Origin: Deltaproteobacteria bacterium
Lineage (GTDB): Bacteria; Desulfobacterota; Syntrophia; Syntrophales; UBA2192
Length of the DNA stretch: 48,378 nucleotides
Assembly: GCA_012728915.1 (NCBI GenBank)
Contig: JAAYEC010000053.1
Span: 1-48,378, forward strand
Direction: 5' to 3'
Positions 38,572-47,834 of this stretch are shown in pieces (the first letter of the stretch is position 1; each line of letters opens with the position of its first letter). Under the pieces are notes generated by a model. That model made no database searches and was not told the DNA's origin. It saw only the letters and a list, made by a program, of their open reading frames with translations. Made by a program: the position numbers and the translations under genes.

Positions 38572-39837
38572 TTGGACCCATACGCCACATTCAAGCTTGT
38601 CCTGATGGGACTGTGCCTGCTTCTGTCGGGCTTCTTTTCGTCCTCCGAGGCCGCCCTCTTCTCTCTCAGCTCCCTGCATCTTCACAAGATGCGTGAGGAG
38701 CGCTTCCCGTTTCTCTCCCGCGTCGAGCGGCTTCTGGAGACACCGCGTCGTCTTCTGGTCACCATCATCGCCGGCAACGAGATCGTCAACGTCGTCCTGT
38801 CCGCAACGGCCGCCGCGTTTTTCATCCGCCTCTTCGGCGAGCGGAGCGAGTGGATCGCCGTTGCCGTGCTGGGCCCGGTGCTGGTTCTCTTTGGCGAGGC
38901 CATCCCGAAGATCTTCGGGAAGACCTACTCCATGCAGATCTCCTCCATGGTGGCGCCGTTCATGAGTCTCCTCCAGCGGGTGGAGTTTCCCCTGGTGTGG
39001 CTTCTCGAGAAGATTTCCGGTTTCATCCTGGGCCCTCTGCGAGCCAGGGAGCCGGCAGGGGAAGAAGCCCTCATGGAAGACGAGTTCCGGAGCCTTGTCG
39101 ACGCCGGGCACAAAGAAGGCATTCTGGAAACAGGCCAGCGCGACCTCATCCACAGGGTCTTCGATCTGGCGGACACGCCTGTCAGCGACATCATGACCCC
39201 GAGGGTGGACATGTTCAGCCTGCCCCTGTCCACGAGCCCGCAGGCGCTGCACCGGGAGATCGTCGAACAGGGCTATTCGCGGATCCCGTTGTACAGGACC
39301 GGCCCCGATGACATTGTCGGAATCCTCTATGCGCGGGACCTGCTGGGTCTCATGGGAGAGGGAAAGACCCCGGCCTCGGTGGAGGCCCTCCTGCGCAAAC
39401 CCTACTTCGTTCCGGAAGAGCGCGGGGCCGACCAGGTGCTCCGGGATTTTCAGAAGCGGAACATGCACATGGCCGTCGTCGTCGACGAATACGGGGGCAT
39501 TTCGGGTCTCGTGACGATGGAGGACATCCTGGAGGCCCTCTTCGGCGATATCTACGACGAGCGGGACACCCGTGAGAGGCCCTTCCACCGGATCGACGAG
39601 AGGACCCTGATGGTCTCGGGGGCCCTCTCCATCGAGGAGTTCAACCGCCTTGCGGGCGCCACCCTCCCGTCGGAGGATTTCGGGACCGTCGGCGGCTACG
39701 TGCTGCATCTCTTCGGGAAGCTGCCGGCCCGGGGTGACGAGGTCAACGTGGACGGGCTTCACCTCGTCGTGCGGAAGGTCAAGGGCACGCGCATCCTGAG
39801 CGTACGGGTGAGCAGGGAGGCGAAGGGCGATGAGTGA
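38572..39837 (+). CDS. CNNM/CBS-domain membrane protein (HlyC/CorC family), copy 1
   Basis: 421 residues. The N-terminal DUF21/CNNM membrane domain (~1-145) has three to four segments, an SSSEAALFSLS motif (~23-33) and FGEAIPKIFGK (~107-117). Two CBS domains follow (~190-310, with IMTPRVDMFSL and MHMAVVVDEYGGISGLVTMEDILE). A C-terminal CorC/HlyC domain (~325-410) ends the protein. Family members transport or control Mg2+/Co2+. The first codon appears to be TTG at 38572 since the first membrane helix begins at once; ATG at 38605 would cut into it. It overlaps the next gene by eight bases. Confidence 0.92.
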   Translation: MDPYATFKLVLMGLCLLLSGFFSSSEAALFSLSSLHLHKMREERFPFLSRVERLLETPRRLLVTIIAGNEIVNVVLSATAAAFFIRLFGERSEWIAVAVLGPVLVLFGEAIPKIFGKTYSMQISSMVAPFMSLLQRVEFPLVWLLEKISGFILGPLRAREPAGEEALMEDEFRSLVDAGHKEGILETGQRDLIHRVFDLADTPVSDIMTPRVDMFSLPLSTSPQALHREIVEQGYSRIPLYRTGPDDIVGILYARDLLGLMGEGKTPASVEALLRKPYFVPEERGADQVLRDFQKRNMHMAVVVDEYGGISGLVTMEDILEALFGDIYDERDTRERPFHRIDERTLMVSGALSIEEFNRLAGATLPSEDFGTVGGYVLHLFGKLPARGDEVNVDGLHLVVRKVKGTRILSVRVSREAKGDE

Positions 39838-41143
39838 CTTCTTCCTCCTGTTGCCGATCCTGGTGTGCATCATCCTGGAAGGCCTTTTCTCCGGGGGGGA
39901 AATGGCCCTGATTGCGGCGGATGTCCACCGTATCCGCCAGAAGTCGGAGGCCGGATCGAAGCGGGCGGCGATCGCCCTGCGGCTGATCGATAACCCGGAG
40001 TGGTTTCTGGCCACATGCCTCACGGGCACCGATCTGTGCGTGATCACGAGCACGGCACTCGCAACATCCCTGTCCATCGCCTGGCTGGGACCGGTGAGGG
40101 GCGAGTGGGTCTCCGTGGCGGTGATGATCCCGATCATCCTGATTTTCGGCGAGATTGTGCCGAAGAGCTATTTCCGCCGCAGCGCGGAGCGGAAAGCCGT
40201 CATCATCGCTCCCTTTATCTGGGTGTCCTCCCGGCTGCTCTACCCCCTGGTCTACGTGGTTTCGAAGATCGCCCGCGGCACCATTTACGTCCTCGCCGGG
40301 GAGCGGGGCAAGACCGCCGTGCACTACATCACCAAGGACGGCCTCAAGCACCTGTTGCACGATGAGGCCAGACAGAGCGACGTCAGGCGATCGGAGAAGG
40401 AAATGGTGGATCGGATTTTCGATTTCTCCGAGACAAGGGTGGGCAAGGTCATGGTGCCCGTCTCCAACGTGGCAGCCCTCGAAGAAGAGGACACCTTCGG
40501 GGACGCCCTGCAACTCATCAATGAGACGGGTTTTTCCCGGTTTCCCGTCTTCCAGGAGGATCGGATCAATGTCGTCGGGCTGGTCAACGCCTTCGACATC
40601 CTGAAGGCGATGCCGGACTCGGCCTCCCGGCCCGTCCGCGACGTCCTGCGTCAGGCCCTCTTCGTCCCCATCAGCAAGCCTGCCGGGGCGCTTCTGATCG
40701 AGATGCAGAAGCTCGGCGAGCCGATGGCGGTGGCCGTCGACGAGTACGGCGGGGCCGTTGGCATCGTGACCATCGAGGACATCCTCGAGGAAATCGTGGG
40801 GGACATCCGCGACGAGTACGACAAGCGGGAACGCGCCTGCAGGCGATTGGGCGCAGGCCAGTACCTGGTCAACGCGCGCATCGGCATCGAGCGGCTGCAG
40901 GAGATCGTCCCGCTGAGTATTCCGGAAGGGCCTTATGAAACCCTGGCCGGGTACCTTCTCCACCAGATGGGGCGTGTCCCACGCAGGATGGAACAGTTCC
41001 GTGAGGGAAGCGTGCAGTTTGTCATCGAGGATGCCGACATGAAATCCATCAAGCAGGTTCAGATCGTCCTGACGGCGGGGGCCTCTGCCGCCAAGAAGGA
41101 GGAAGGACCGCCGGAGCCGCAGCGTCCGCCCGGCGGGCCGTGA
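39830..41143 (+). CDS. CNNM/CBS-domain membrane protein (HlyC/CorC family), copy 2
   Basis: 437 residues with the same order of domains as the gene before: CNNM membrane part (~1-150, EGLFSGGEMALIAADVHRIR, FGEIVPKSYFRR), a CBS pair (~205-325, VMVPVSNVAALEE, EPMAVAVDEYGGAVGIVTIE) and a CorC domain (~340-420). A charged Pro-rich tail follows. The ATG lies inside the end of copy 1, so the pair is co-translated. The two have diverged enough to suggest separate subunits, perhaps a heterodimer, since CNNM proteins work as dimers. Confidence 0.92.
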   Translation: MSDFFLLLPILVCIILEGLFSGGEMALIAADVHRIRQKSEAGSKRAAIALRLIDNPEWFLATCLTGTDLCVITSTALATSLSIAWLGPVRGEWVSVAVMIPIILIFGEIVPKSYFRRSAERKAVIIAPFIWVSSRLLYPLVYVVSKIARGTIYVLAGERGKTAVHYITKDGLKHLLHDEARQSDVRRSEKEMVDRIFDFSETRVGKVMVPVSNVAALEEEDTFGDALQLINETGFSRFPVFQEDRINVVGLVNAFDILKAMPDSASRPVRDVLRQALFVPISKPAGALLIEMQKLGEPMAVAVDEYGGAVGIVTIEDILEEIVGDIRDEYDKRERACRRLGAGQYLVNARIGIERLQEIVPLSIPEGPYETLAGYLLHQMGRVPRRMEQFREGSVQFVIEDADMKSIKQVQIVLTAGASAAKKEEGPPEPQRPPGGP

Positions 41144-41151
41144 GCCGCGCG

Positions 41152-41183
41152 GAAGAAGGGAAGAAGGTGAGAGGGTTGGAACG
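41152..41183. repeat. Octamer repeat, single arm (GAAGAAGG/TGAGAGGG type)
   Basis: gaagaagg, gaagaagg, tgagaggg, ttggaacg, starting nine bases after the stop of CNNM copy 2. It is the same sequence class as the arms at 36941-37017 and 22781-22820. Confidence 0.6.
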
Positions 41184-41261
41184 GCAAGAGGCACATTGCA
41201 TGCACGGAGCAACCTGAAAAGCTTGTCCGCAGAGAAACCAGAAAGAAGGATAGGGTTTGGG

Positions 41262-42035
41262 ATGAAGACGGACCACAGCGCATTTGCAACGCTGATCCTC
41301 GCTGCCGGCAAGGGCACGAGGATGAAATCGGACCTGGTGAAGGTCCTCCACCCCGTGGCCGGGAGGCCCATGCTGGACTATGTCCTCAACCTCGCCGAGC
41401 AGATGGGATCGGCCCGGATCGCCCTGATCATCGGCCACCAGGCGGAGCTTGTCGAGGCGCGCTACGGAAACCGGGGCCTCGCGTTCGTTTACCAGCGCGA
41501 GCAGCTCGGGACGGGGCATGCCGTTCTGCAGGCCCGGGAGGCCTTTGCCGGCTACCGCGGGACCATCCTGATCCTCTGCGGCGATGTGCCTCTTCTGCAG
41601 GCATCTACGGTCCGGGACCTGATGGACCGCCACCGCGCCACCGGCGCGGCCATCACGGTGCTGACGACGCTTCTCGAAGACCCCTTCGGCTACGGCCGCA
41701 TCGTCAAGGACGCCGAAGACAACGTGCTGGGGATCGTGGAGCACCGCGACGCGACGGAGGAGCAGAGGAAGATCCGCGAAATCAACACGGGGATCTACTG
41801 CGCCGAGAACCCTTTTCTCTTCGAGGCGGTGAGCGAAATCGGGAACGACAACGCCCAGAAGGAGTATTACTTCACGGATATCTTCGCCATCGCGCGGAGA
41901 AAGGGCGTCCGGACGGCCTCCGTCATCGCGCCCGACCCCGGCGAGGTCATGGGAATCAACTCGCCCGACGATCTGGCCCGGGCGACGCAGTTTGTCGAAG
42001 CGAGACTGAAAGAGAACCTGCGGGGCTCGCGCTGA
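41262..42035 (+). CDS. GlmU N-terminal-type nucleotidyltransferase (sugar-1-phosphate uridylyltransferase)
   Basis: 257 residues. The pyrophosphorylase signature LAAGKGTRMKSDLVKVLHPV (~15-34), EQLGTGHAV, LCGDVPLL (~106-113) with the metal Asp, GYGRIVKD, and EINTGIYC are all as in the first domain of GlmU. The left-handed beta-helix acetyltransferase domain of full GlmU (~450 residues) is absent; the frame ends cleanly at 42035 with no remnant after it. It likely makes UDP-GlcNAc or a related UDP-sugar, with acetylation done elsewhere. The ATG at 41262 is chosen from homology of the start. Confidence 0.88.
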   Translation: MKTDHSAFATLILAAGKGTRMKSDLVKVLHPVAGRPMLDYVLNLAEQMGSARIALIIGHQAELVEARYGNRGLAFVYQREQLGTGHAVLQAREAFAGYRGTILILCGDVPLLQASTVRDLMDRHRATGAAITVLTTLLEDPFGYGRIVKDAEDNVLGIVEHRDATEEQRKIREINTGIYCAENPFLFEAVSEIGNDNAQKEYYFTDIFAIARRKGVRTASVIAPDPGEVMGINSPDDLARATQFVEARLKENLRGSR

Positions 42036-42108
42036 TAAACGGAACTGTGGTCCGGGCCCGGACCGCGAGTCCCCGCAGGACGGGGCAATCTTTCCAGGAA
42101 AAGCGGCG

Positions 42109-43185
42109 ATGAAGATCGGCAGCCTTCACCTTCCCAACAACCTCATCCTTGCGCCCCTGGCGGGGATCTCGGATCTGCCTTTCCGGACGATCGTCCGGCG
42201 TTTCGGCTGCGGCCTCTGCTATTCGGAGATGGTGAGTGCCGACGGCATCGCAAGAGGGCAGAAAAAGACCCTCGATATCCTGCGCAGCGGCCCGGGTGAC
42301 AGGCCTCTCATCGCGCAGATCTTCGGCTCGAACCCCGGCGTGCTGGCCGACGCTGCACAGATCATCGAGAGCAGGAGCCTTGCCGACGCCGTGGACATCA
42401 ACATGGGCTGCCCCGTGAAGCCCGTGATACGCCGGGGCGCAGGAGCGGCCCTGATGAGGGAGCCCGACCGGGTCCGTCTCATCGTGCGGGAAGCGCGGCG
42501 CTCCATCCGGATTCCCCTGACCGTCAAGATCCGGTCGGGCTGGTCCCCGAAGGAGAAAAACGCCCTCGAGATCGCCCGGATTGCCGAGGGGGAAGGCGCC
42601 GATGCCGTTGCCGTCCACCCGCGGACGGCCGTCCAGGGGTTCGGTGGCCGTTCCGACTGGTCCGTGATCGCCGGGGTCAAGGCGGCCTTGAAAATCCCGG
42701 TCATCGGCAACGGAGACGTCGAGTCCCCCGGGGATGCCTCGGCCCTGCTCGGGCAAACGGGGTGCGACGGGGTCATGATCGGGCGTGCGGCCCTCGGGAA
42801 CCCCTGGATCTTCCGCAACACGCTCCGGTTTTTTGCCGGCGAGGGCATCGAACTTGCAACGCTTGACGAGAAGAGGTGCATCATCGCGGAGCATCTGGAG
42901 CTGTCTGTCGGGCGTTACGGGGAAGTCACGGGAGTGAAGAGCTTTCGGAAGCATCTGTTCTGGTACACCCGAGGGCTCAGGGGGAGCGCGGTCTTCCGGA
43001 AGGACGCGGGGACGATCACCGGAAAGGGCAATGTGCTCGGGGCGCTCTCGGCCTACTTCGAAACGCTGGGGAGAGGGGTGCCGGAAGAGAAAAAGCCGCT
43101 TGACTTTTTGGGAAATATGAACATAAGCTTCAATCAAAGCAAGGCTTTTCCCCGGCTCGATCCGGGAGGCACGGAGGAGAGGTAG
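42109..43185 (+). CDS. dusB: tRNA-dihydrouridine synthase DusB
   Basis: 358 residues. It is a TIM barrel binding FMN: LAPLAGISDLPFRTIVRRFG at the N-terminus, DINMGCPVKPVIRRGAGAAL (~96-115) with the catalytic Cys, VHPRTAVQGFGG near 164-175, and IPVIGNGDV with GCDGVMIGRAALGNPWIF for the flavin phosphate. It reduces uridines in tRNA. The 73-bp gap before it contains a perfect palindrome GGTCCGGGCCCGGACC (42049-42064) and a small CCCCG/CGGGG hairpin. It is followed nine bases later by zapB. Confidence 0.95.
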   Translation: MKIGSLHLPNNLILAPLAGISDLPFRTIVRRFGCGLCYSEMVSADGIARGQKKTLDILRSGPGDRPLIAQIFGSNPGVLADAAQIIESRSLADAVDINMGCPVKPVIRRGAGAALMREPDRVRLIVREARRSIRIPLTVKIRSGWSPKEKNALEIARIAEGEGADAVAVHPRTAVQGFGGRSDWSVIAGVKAALKIPVIGNGDVESPGDASALLGQTGCDGVMIGRAALGNPWIFRNTLRFFAGEGIELATLDEKRCIIAEHLELSVGRYGEVTGVKSFRKHLFWYTRGLRGSAVFRKDAGTITGKGNVLGALSAYFETLGRGVPEEKKPLDFLGNMNISFNQSKAFPRLDPGGTEER

Positions 43186-43194
43186 AACGGCATC

Positions 43195-43458
43195 GTGGAA
43201 CTCGTCAAGTTCAGGGAACTCGAACAGAGGATCAAGGGACTCGTCGAGGGACATCAGGCACTGAAGAAGAGATTAAGGGAGTTAGAAGAGCTGGTCGAAA
43301 TAAAGAGCGGAGAAATCAGGGAGGCAAACAGCAAGATCGCCAAACTCAACGAGGAAAGGGATTCCGTCAAACAGAAGGTGGACACTCTACTGGATTTGCT
43401 GGAGGATATAAACGCATCAGAGCAGACATCGGGGTTGTTGTTTGAAAAAAAGGTTTGA
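43195..43458 (+). CDS. zapB: Cell division coiled-coil protein, ZapB-like
   Basis: 87 residues, almost entirely one coiled coil with heptad leucines (FRELEQRIKGLVEGHQALKK through DTLLDLLEDI). The start is GTG at 43195, nine bases after the dusB stop, with GGAGAGG upstream. ZapB-type proteins bind ZapA at the Z-ring. The pairing with zapA, which overlaps its 3' end by 17 bp, supports the call; sequence alone would only say small coiled coil. Confidence 0.85.
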   Translation: MELVKFRELEQRIKGLVEGHQALKKRLRELEELVEIKSGEIREANSKIAKLNEERDSVKQKVDTLLDLLEDINASEQTSGLLFEKKV

Positions 43459-43750
43459 TCTAAAAATCATGGGTCATAACGTCTCCGTGCTGAGTGATGC
43501 CAGTGATGACCATGTTTTGAGGATCGTGGAGCATATCAACGGCAAAGCGGAGGATATCAAGCGAGCCTCAAAAAACTTGACGACTCTGAACATCGTCCTG
43601 CTGGTTGCCCTGAATATGGCCGATGAACTGATACGGCTGCGGGGCGAGCAGGAGACGATCTGCAATCAGCTGGAAACCCGGTCCGAGGAGTTGATTCATC
43701 TCATCGACCGGGAAGGGAACGGGAAGAACATTCCCCTGCGATGTGCGTGA
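43442..43750 (+). CDS. zapA: Cell division protein ZapA
   Basis: 102 residues. The ZapA globular head is F-D-L-K-I-MGHNVSVLSDASDDHVLRIVEHINGKAEDIK (~5-40), followed by LNIVLLVALNMADELIRLR and a coiled-coil tail. It bundles FtsZ filaments at mid-cell. The start appears to be TTG at 43442, inside zapB, giving translational coupling. As in many bacteria it is followed directly by 6S RNA. Confidence 0.93.
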   Translation: MKKRFDLKIMGHNVSVLSDASDDHVLRIVEHINGKAEDIKRASKNLTTLNIVLLVALNMADELIRLRGEQETICNQLETRSEELIHLIDREGNGKNIPLRCA

Positions 43751-43757
43751 TTAACAA

Positions 43758-43906
43758 AATCCTTTGAGCTAACACCTAATCACGGGGAGCCCTCCCTGGT
43801 CGGACGTGTGCAGGTTCCCGAGAGGAAAGCCTGACTCCACACACAGGGCACCCACCTTGTTGACAAGGTTCAAGGTTATTCGTTAACACGGCATAGGCGG
43901 GGGATT
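43758..43906 (+). ncRNA. ssrS: 6S RNA (SsrS)
   Basis: This lies in the 312-bp gap between zapA and rny, the classic 6S location. Segments match E. coli 6S in order: ...TTTGAGCTAACA, CCCTCCCTGGTCGGACGTGTG, GAGAGGAAAGCCTGACTCCA, then CACCTTGTTGACAAGGTTCAAGG and ACGGCAT. The two ends pair (AATCCTTT at 43758-43765 with GGGGGATT at 43899-43906, with G-T wobbles), forming the closing stem. A GGCGG/CCGCC hairpin overlaps the 3' end. 6S RNA mimics an open promoter and holds sigma-70 RNA polymerase in stationary phase. Exact ends are approximate. Confidence 0.85.
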
Positions 43907-44062
43907 CTTTTATTCTCCGCCAGGCAGGAATAACCCTTCGATATCGCTTCTGTTTGCCCTTCATTGAGTCCCGCCCGGATTTATCCCACGGCATTGAACC
44001 GGAAGGATCGTACGAAACGCATCGGTCTTCCTATGCCATCTTGGACAAGGAGGTGACCTCGT

Positions 44063-45622
44063 TTGGACTTCTTACCCGTTATCATCGCCATCGCGTCGCT
44101 CATCGCGGGTATCGCCTTCGGGTATCTTATGCGGAGGATGCTCACCCGCAAGGAACAGCAGTCTTCGGAGAATCTTGCCGTCCGGATCGTCGAGGAGGCC
44201 AAGAAAGAGGCCGACAACATCAAGAAGGAGGCCGTCCTGCAGGCCAAGGAGAGCCTGCTGAGGACGAAGGCCGAGTTCGAGCGGGAGGCCCGGGACCGCA
44301 AGGCCGAGCTCGACAAGCTCGAGGTGCGCCTTCGCTCCAAGGAGGAGAACCAGGAGAAACGCATCGATCTGCTCGTCCAGAAGGAAAGCAATATCGAGAA
44401 CCGCGAAAGGGGGCTCCAGCAGAAAGAAAACGCCCTGCACGAAAAGCACGAACGCCTCAACCGCATTATCGACGACCAGAAGGAGAAGCTCGAGAGGATC
44501 GCCGGCTTCACGGCCGAAGAGGCGAAGGCCCAGCTCATCCAGTCTCTTGAGGCCGAGGCCAAGCGCGAAGCGGCCATCCTCATCCGCAAGGCCGAGGAAG
44601 AGGCCAAGCGCATCGCCGACAAGAAGGCCCAGGAGATCATCGCCTATTCCATCCAGCGCTATGCCGGGGATTTCGTGGCCGAGAGTACCGTGTCGGTCGT
44701 CAATCTCCCGACGGACGAGATGAAAGGGCGGATCATCGGCCGCGAGGGCCACAACATTCGGGCCATCGAGGCGGCGACGGGCGTCGATCTCATCATCGAC
44801 GACACGCCCGAGGCGGTGGTGCTTTCCGCCTTCGATCCCGTGCGCCGGGAGGTGGCGAAGATCTCCCTGGAGCGCCTCATCAGCGACGGCCGGATTCATC
44901 CCGGCCGAATCGAGGACGTGGTCCGCAAGGTGCAGAGCGAAGTGGACAAGATCATCCAGGAGACGGGCGAACGGGCTTCCTTCGACGTGGGCGCCCACGA
45001 CATCCACCCCGAGATCATCACCCTTCTGGGCAAGCTCAAGTATCGCTCGAGTTTTTCCCAGAACGTATTGCAGCACTCCATCGAGGTGGCCCATCTGACG
45101 GGCATGATGGCCTCGGAGCTGGGGCTTGACGTGCGGGAGGCGAAGAGGGCCGGGCTGCTGCACGACATCGGCAAGGCCGTGGACCACAAGTTGGAGGGGA
45201 CGCACGCCGAACTCGGCGCGGATTTCGCCAAGCGTTTCGGCGAGCACGAGCGCATCGTCGAGGCGATTGCCACCCATCACGACGACGGGCGGAACAATAA
45301 CCTGCTGGGGGTTCTCGTCCAGGTGGCCGACACCCTTTCTGCGGCCCGCCCCGGCGCGCGACGGGAGATGCTCGAGACGTACGTGAAGCGGCTCCAGGAG
45401 CTCGAGGGTATCGCGAAGTCCTTCAACGGCGTCGAGTCGTGCTTTGCCATCCAGGCGGGCAGGGAGATCCGGATCCTCGTGCAGAACGAAAAGATCTCCG
45501 ACGACGATTCCCTCATCCTCTGCAGGGACATCGTCAAGAAGATCGAGTCCGAGTTGACCTATCCGGGCCAGATCAAGGTCACCGTCATCCGTGAAACGAG
45601 GGTGACGGACTTCGCGAGGTAA
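44063..45622 (+). CDS. rny: Ribonuclease Y
   Basis: 519 residues, the normal size. It has an N-terminal membrane anchor (~4-22), a long charged coiled coil (~30-200), a KH RNA-binding domain with [17 protein letters not shown] (~217-233) and an HD nuclease domain with HSIEVAHL...[21 protein letters not shown] (~335-388) and HHDDG. It starts mRNA decay at the membrane. The start is TTG at 44063 with AAGGAGGTGA upstream. It lies ten bases before ymdB, the usual partner. Confidence 0.97.
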   Translation: MDFLPVIIAIASLIAGIAFGYLMRRMLTRKEQQSSENLAVRIVEEAKKEADNIKKEAVLQAKESLLRTKAEFEREARDRKAELDKLEVRLRSKEENQEKRIDLLVQKESNIENRERGLQQKENALHEKHERLNRIIDDQKEKLERIAGFTAEEAKAQLIQSLEAEAKREAAILIRKAEEEAKRIADKKAQEIIAYSIQRYAGDFVAESTVSVVNLPTDEMKGRIIGREGHNIRAIEAATGVDLIIDDTPEAVVLSAFDPVRREVAKISLERLISDGRIHPGRIEDVVRKVQSEVDKIIQETGERASFDVGAHDIHPEIITLLGKLKYRSSFSQNVLQHSIEVAHLTGMMASELGLDVREAKRAGLLHDIGKAVDHKLEGTHAELGADFAKRFGEHERIVEAIATHHDDGRNNNLLGVLVQVADTLSAARPGARREMLETYVKRLQELEGIAKSFNGVESCFAIQAGREIRILVQNEKISDDDSLILCRDIVKKIESELTYPGQIKVTVIRETRVTDFAR

Positions 45623-45632
45623 GACGGGCTCC

Positions 45633-46418
45633 ATGCAGATACTTTTCATCGGGGACATTGTCGGACGGCCCGGCCGCCGTGCCGTACGCGAGCTCCTGCC
45701 GGGAGTGGTCAGGGAGCACGGCGTCGATTTCGTCATCGCCAACGCCGAGAACGCCGCCGCGGGCTTCGGCATCACCCGCGACACCCTGGACGAACTGCTG
45801 GAGTGCGGCATCCACCTGTTCACGACGGGCAATCATGTCTGGGACAAGAAGGAGGCCCTGAGCTTCATCGACGACTATCCGAACCTCCTGCGGCCGGCCA
45901 ACTACGCGGAAGGATGCCCCGGGATCGGGCATGCCGTCGTGAAAACGGCCGCCGGAATCCCCGTCGCCGTGGTCAACCTGGCAGGGCGGGTCTTCATGCA
46001 CCCGGCAGACTGCCCCTTTCGCGTGGCGAAGGGGCTGCTGGCGGGTCTCCGGCAGCAGACGCCGGCCGTTATCGTGGACATGCACGCCGAGGCCACCTCG
46101 GAGAAGCAGGCCCTGGGGCGGTTCCTGGACGGGGAGGTCAGCGCCGTCCTGGGGACCCACACCCACGTGCAGACGGCCGACGAGACGATCCTTCCCGGAG
46201 GGACGGCCTACATCAGCGACGCGGGGATGACGGGCCCCCACAACTCCGTCATCGGGATCGAGAAGGACATGATCGTTGAGAGGTTCCTCACAGGGATGCC
46301 CTGCCGCTTCGAGGTTGCCCGTGGGGACGTGCGGCTGCAGGGCGTCGTTGTGGATGTGGACCCGCAGAGCGGCAGGGCCCGAGCCATCAAGCGGGTGAAT
46401 CTGCGCTTGAAAGAATGA
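45633..46418 (+). CDS. ymdB: YmdB-family metallophosphoesterase (TIGR00282 type)
   Basis: 261 residues. Metal-binding motifs in order are FIGDIVGRPGRRAV (~5-18), ANAENAAAGFGI (~35-46), TTGNHVWDKKE (~65-75), VDMHAEATSEK (~149-159) and GTHTHVQTAD (~174-183). In Bacillus YmdB is a phosphodiesterase able to cleave cyclic nucleotides and acts with RNase Y. The rny neighbour fits that. Complete, no signal peptide. Its stop is followed two bases later by a heptamer element. Confidence 0.93.
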   Translation: MQILFIGDIVGRPGRRAVRELLPGVVREHGVDFVIANAENAAAGFGITRDTLDELLECGIHLFTTGNHVWDKKEALSFIDDYPNLLRPANYAEGCPGIGHAVVKTAAGIPVAVVNLAGRVFMHPADCPFRVAKGLLAGLRQQTPAVIVDMHAEATSEKQALGRFLDGEVSAVLGTHTHVQTADETILPGGTAYISDAGMTGPHNSVIGIEKDMIVERFLTGMPCRFEVARGDVRLQGVVVDVDPQSGRARAIKRVNLRLKE

Positions 46419-46420
46419 CG

Positions 46421-46492
46421 GCAAAGGGGTAAAGGCCAGGGGCGAAGGAGAGGGCGAGAAATTGAGCCCCCTTTCGCCTTTTGCCTTATGCA
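46421..46492. repeat. Heptamer palindromic element after ymdB
   Basis: The left arm is ggcaaag, gggtaaa, ggccag (one base short), ggcgaag (46421-46447). The right arm is tttcgcc, ttttgcc, ttatgca (46472-46492). It begins two bases after the ymdB stop and ends before the tyrS ribosome site. Confidence 0.7.
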
Positions 46493-46507
46493 CGCACGAG
46501 GTGTCTG

Positions 46508-47794
46508 ATGAAAAGCGTATACGACATTCTGAGTGAGCGCGGTTTCATCGAGCAGGTGACCGACGAGGCCGAGGCCCGGCGTATCCTGGCCGAAACGCGG
46601 GTGACCTGCTACATCGGCTTCGACCCGACGGCAACGAGCCTCCACATCGGGAGCCTCGTCCCCATCATGTCCCTTGCCCACATGCAGCGCAGCGGCCACC
46701 GGCCCATCGCCCTGGTGGGCGGCGGAACGGCCATGATCGGCGACCCCAGCGGAAAAACCGAGATGCGCCAGGTCCTCTCCCGGGAGAAGGTCAACGCCAA
46801 CGCCGAGGCGATCAAGGGGCAGCTCTCCAAGTACCTCGATTTCGGGGAGGGGAGGGCTCTTCTGGTCAACAACGCCGACTGGCTCCTGCCCCTGAGGTAC
46901 ATCGAGTTCCTGCGCGACATCGGCCGTCACTTCAGCGTCAACCGGATGCTGGCGGCCGAGAGCTACCGCATGCGTCTAGAGACGGGCCTGAACTTCATCG
47001 AGTTCAACTACATGCTGCTCCAGGCCTACGACTTTCTGTACCTCTTTCAGAAAGAGAACTGTCTCCTTCAGATGGGCGGAAACGACCAGTGGGGAAACAT
47101 CGTGGCCGGCATCGACCTCGTCCGCCGCGTCGAGGGCAAGCAGGCCTACGGCATTACCTTCCCCCTGATCACGACCTCCACGGGTTCCAAGATGGGCAAG
47201 ACGGAGAAGGGAACCGTCTGGCTTGACAGCGCCTTCACCTCGCCCCACGAGTACTACCAGTACTGGATCAATTCGACGGACGCCGACGTGGAGCGCTTCA
47301 TGGCCCTCTTTACCTTCCTGCCGATCGAGGAGATCCGGGAGGTTCGCAACCTGAGCGACGCCGGCCTCAACCAGGCGAAGGCGGTGCTGGCCTTCGAGGC
47401 CACGAAGGTGACTCACGGGGAGCAGGCGGCCGTCGCGGCCTGGCGGGCCTCGTCGGCAGCCTTCGGGGCGAAGCCCGTGGAGGCCTCGCTCTTTCCCTCG
47501 AGTTCGATCCCGCGCGAGAAGGCGCAGGCCGACGTCTCGGCCATCCCGTCCGTCGAGAAGCGACGGGAGGACTTCGGCCAGGAAGGCATCCCGGCCTTCG
47601 AGCTCTTCCACGAGGCCGGGCTCTGCAAGTCCCGCGGCGAGGCTCGCCGCAACCTCGAGCAGGGCGGGGGATACGTCAACGGGGAGCCCATAAAAACATT
47701 TGACGAAAAGATCGGCCTGTGGCATATTACACAAAACGGTGAGATATTGCTGAGAAAAGGCAAGAAGACGTTCTTCCGCATCGTCGTACGCTAG
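46508..47794 (+). CDS. tyrS: Tyrosyl-tRNA synthetase
   Basis: 428 residues. The class I HIGH motif is HIGS at 46-49 (FDPTATSLHIGSL), GGGTAMIGDPSGK is near 71-83, and the KMSKS loop is KMGKT at 228-232. QMGGNDQWGN holds the tyrosine pocket. A C-terminal S4 RNA-binding domain follows (~360-428, EAGLCKSRGEARRNLEQGGG). The ATG at 46508 has GAGGTG upstream. The last gene before the rRNA promoters; a GTCCCC/GGGGAC hairpin (47794-47819) lacks a T-run at its foot. Confidence 0.97.
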   Translation: MKSVYDILSERGFIEQVTDEAEARRILAETRVTCYIGFDPTATSLHIGSLVPIMSLAHMQRSGHRPIALVGGGTAMIGDPSGKTEMRQVLSREKVNANAEAIKGQLSKYLDFGEGRALLVNNADWLLPLRYIEFLRDIGRHFSVNRMLAAESYRMRLETGLNFIEFNYMLLQAYDFLYLFQKENCLLQMGGNDQWGNIVAGIDLVRRVEGKQAYGITFPLITTSTGSKMGKTEKGTVWLDSAFTSPHEYYQYWINSTDADVERFMALFTFLPIEEIREVRNLSDAGLNQAKAVLAFEATKVTHGEQAAVAAWRASSAAFGAKPVEASLFPSSSIPREKAQADVSAIPSVEKRREDFGQEGIPAFELFHEAGLCKSRGEARRNLEQGGGYVNGEPIKTFDEKIGLWHITQNGEILLRKGKKTFFRIVVR

Positions 47795-47834
47795 TCCCCC
47801 TGTTCGCAGCCTTGGGGACGATCTCACGGGTACT

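Noticed and set aside
42049-42064. Perfect palindrome GGTCCGGGCCCGGACC before dusB
   Set aside because: It is pure GC without a T-run or nearby promoter boxes. Chance is reasonable in GC-rich DNA, so it is recorded only in the dusB entry.
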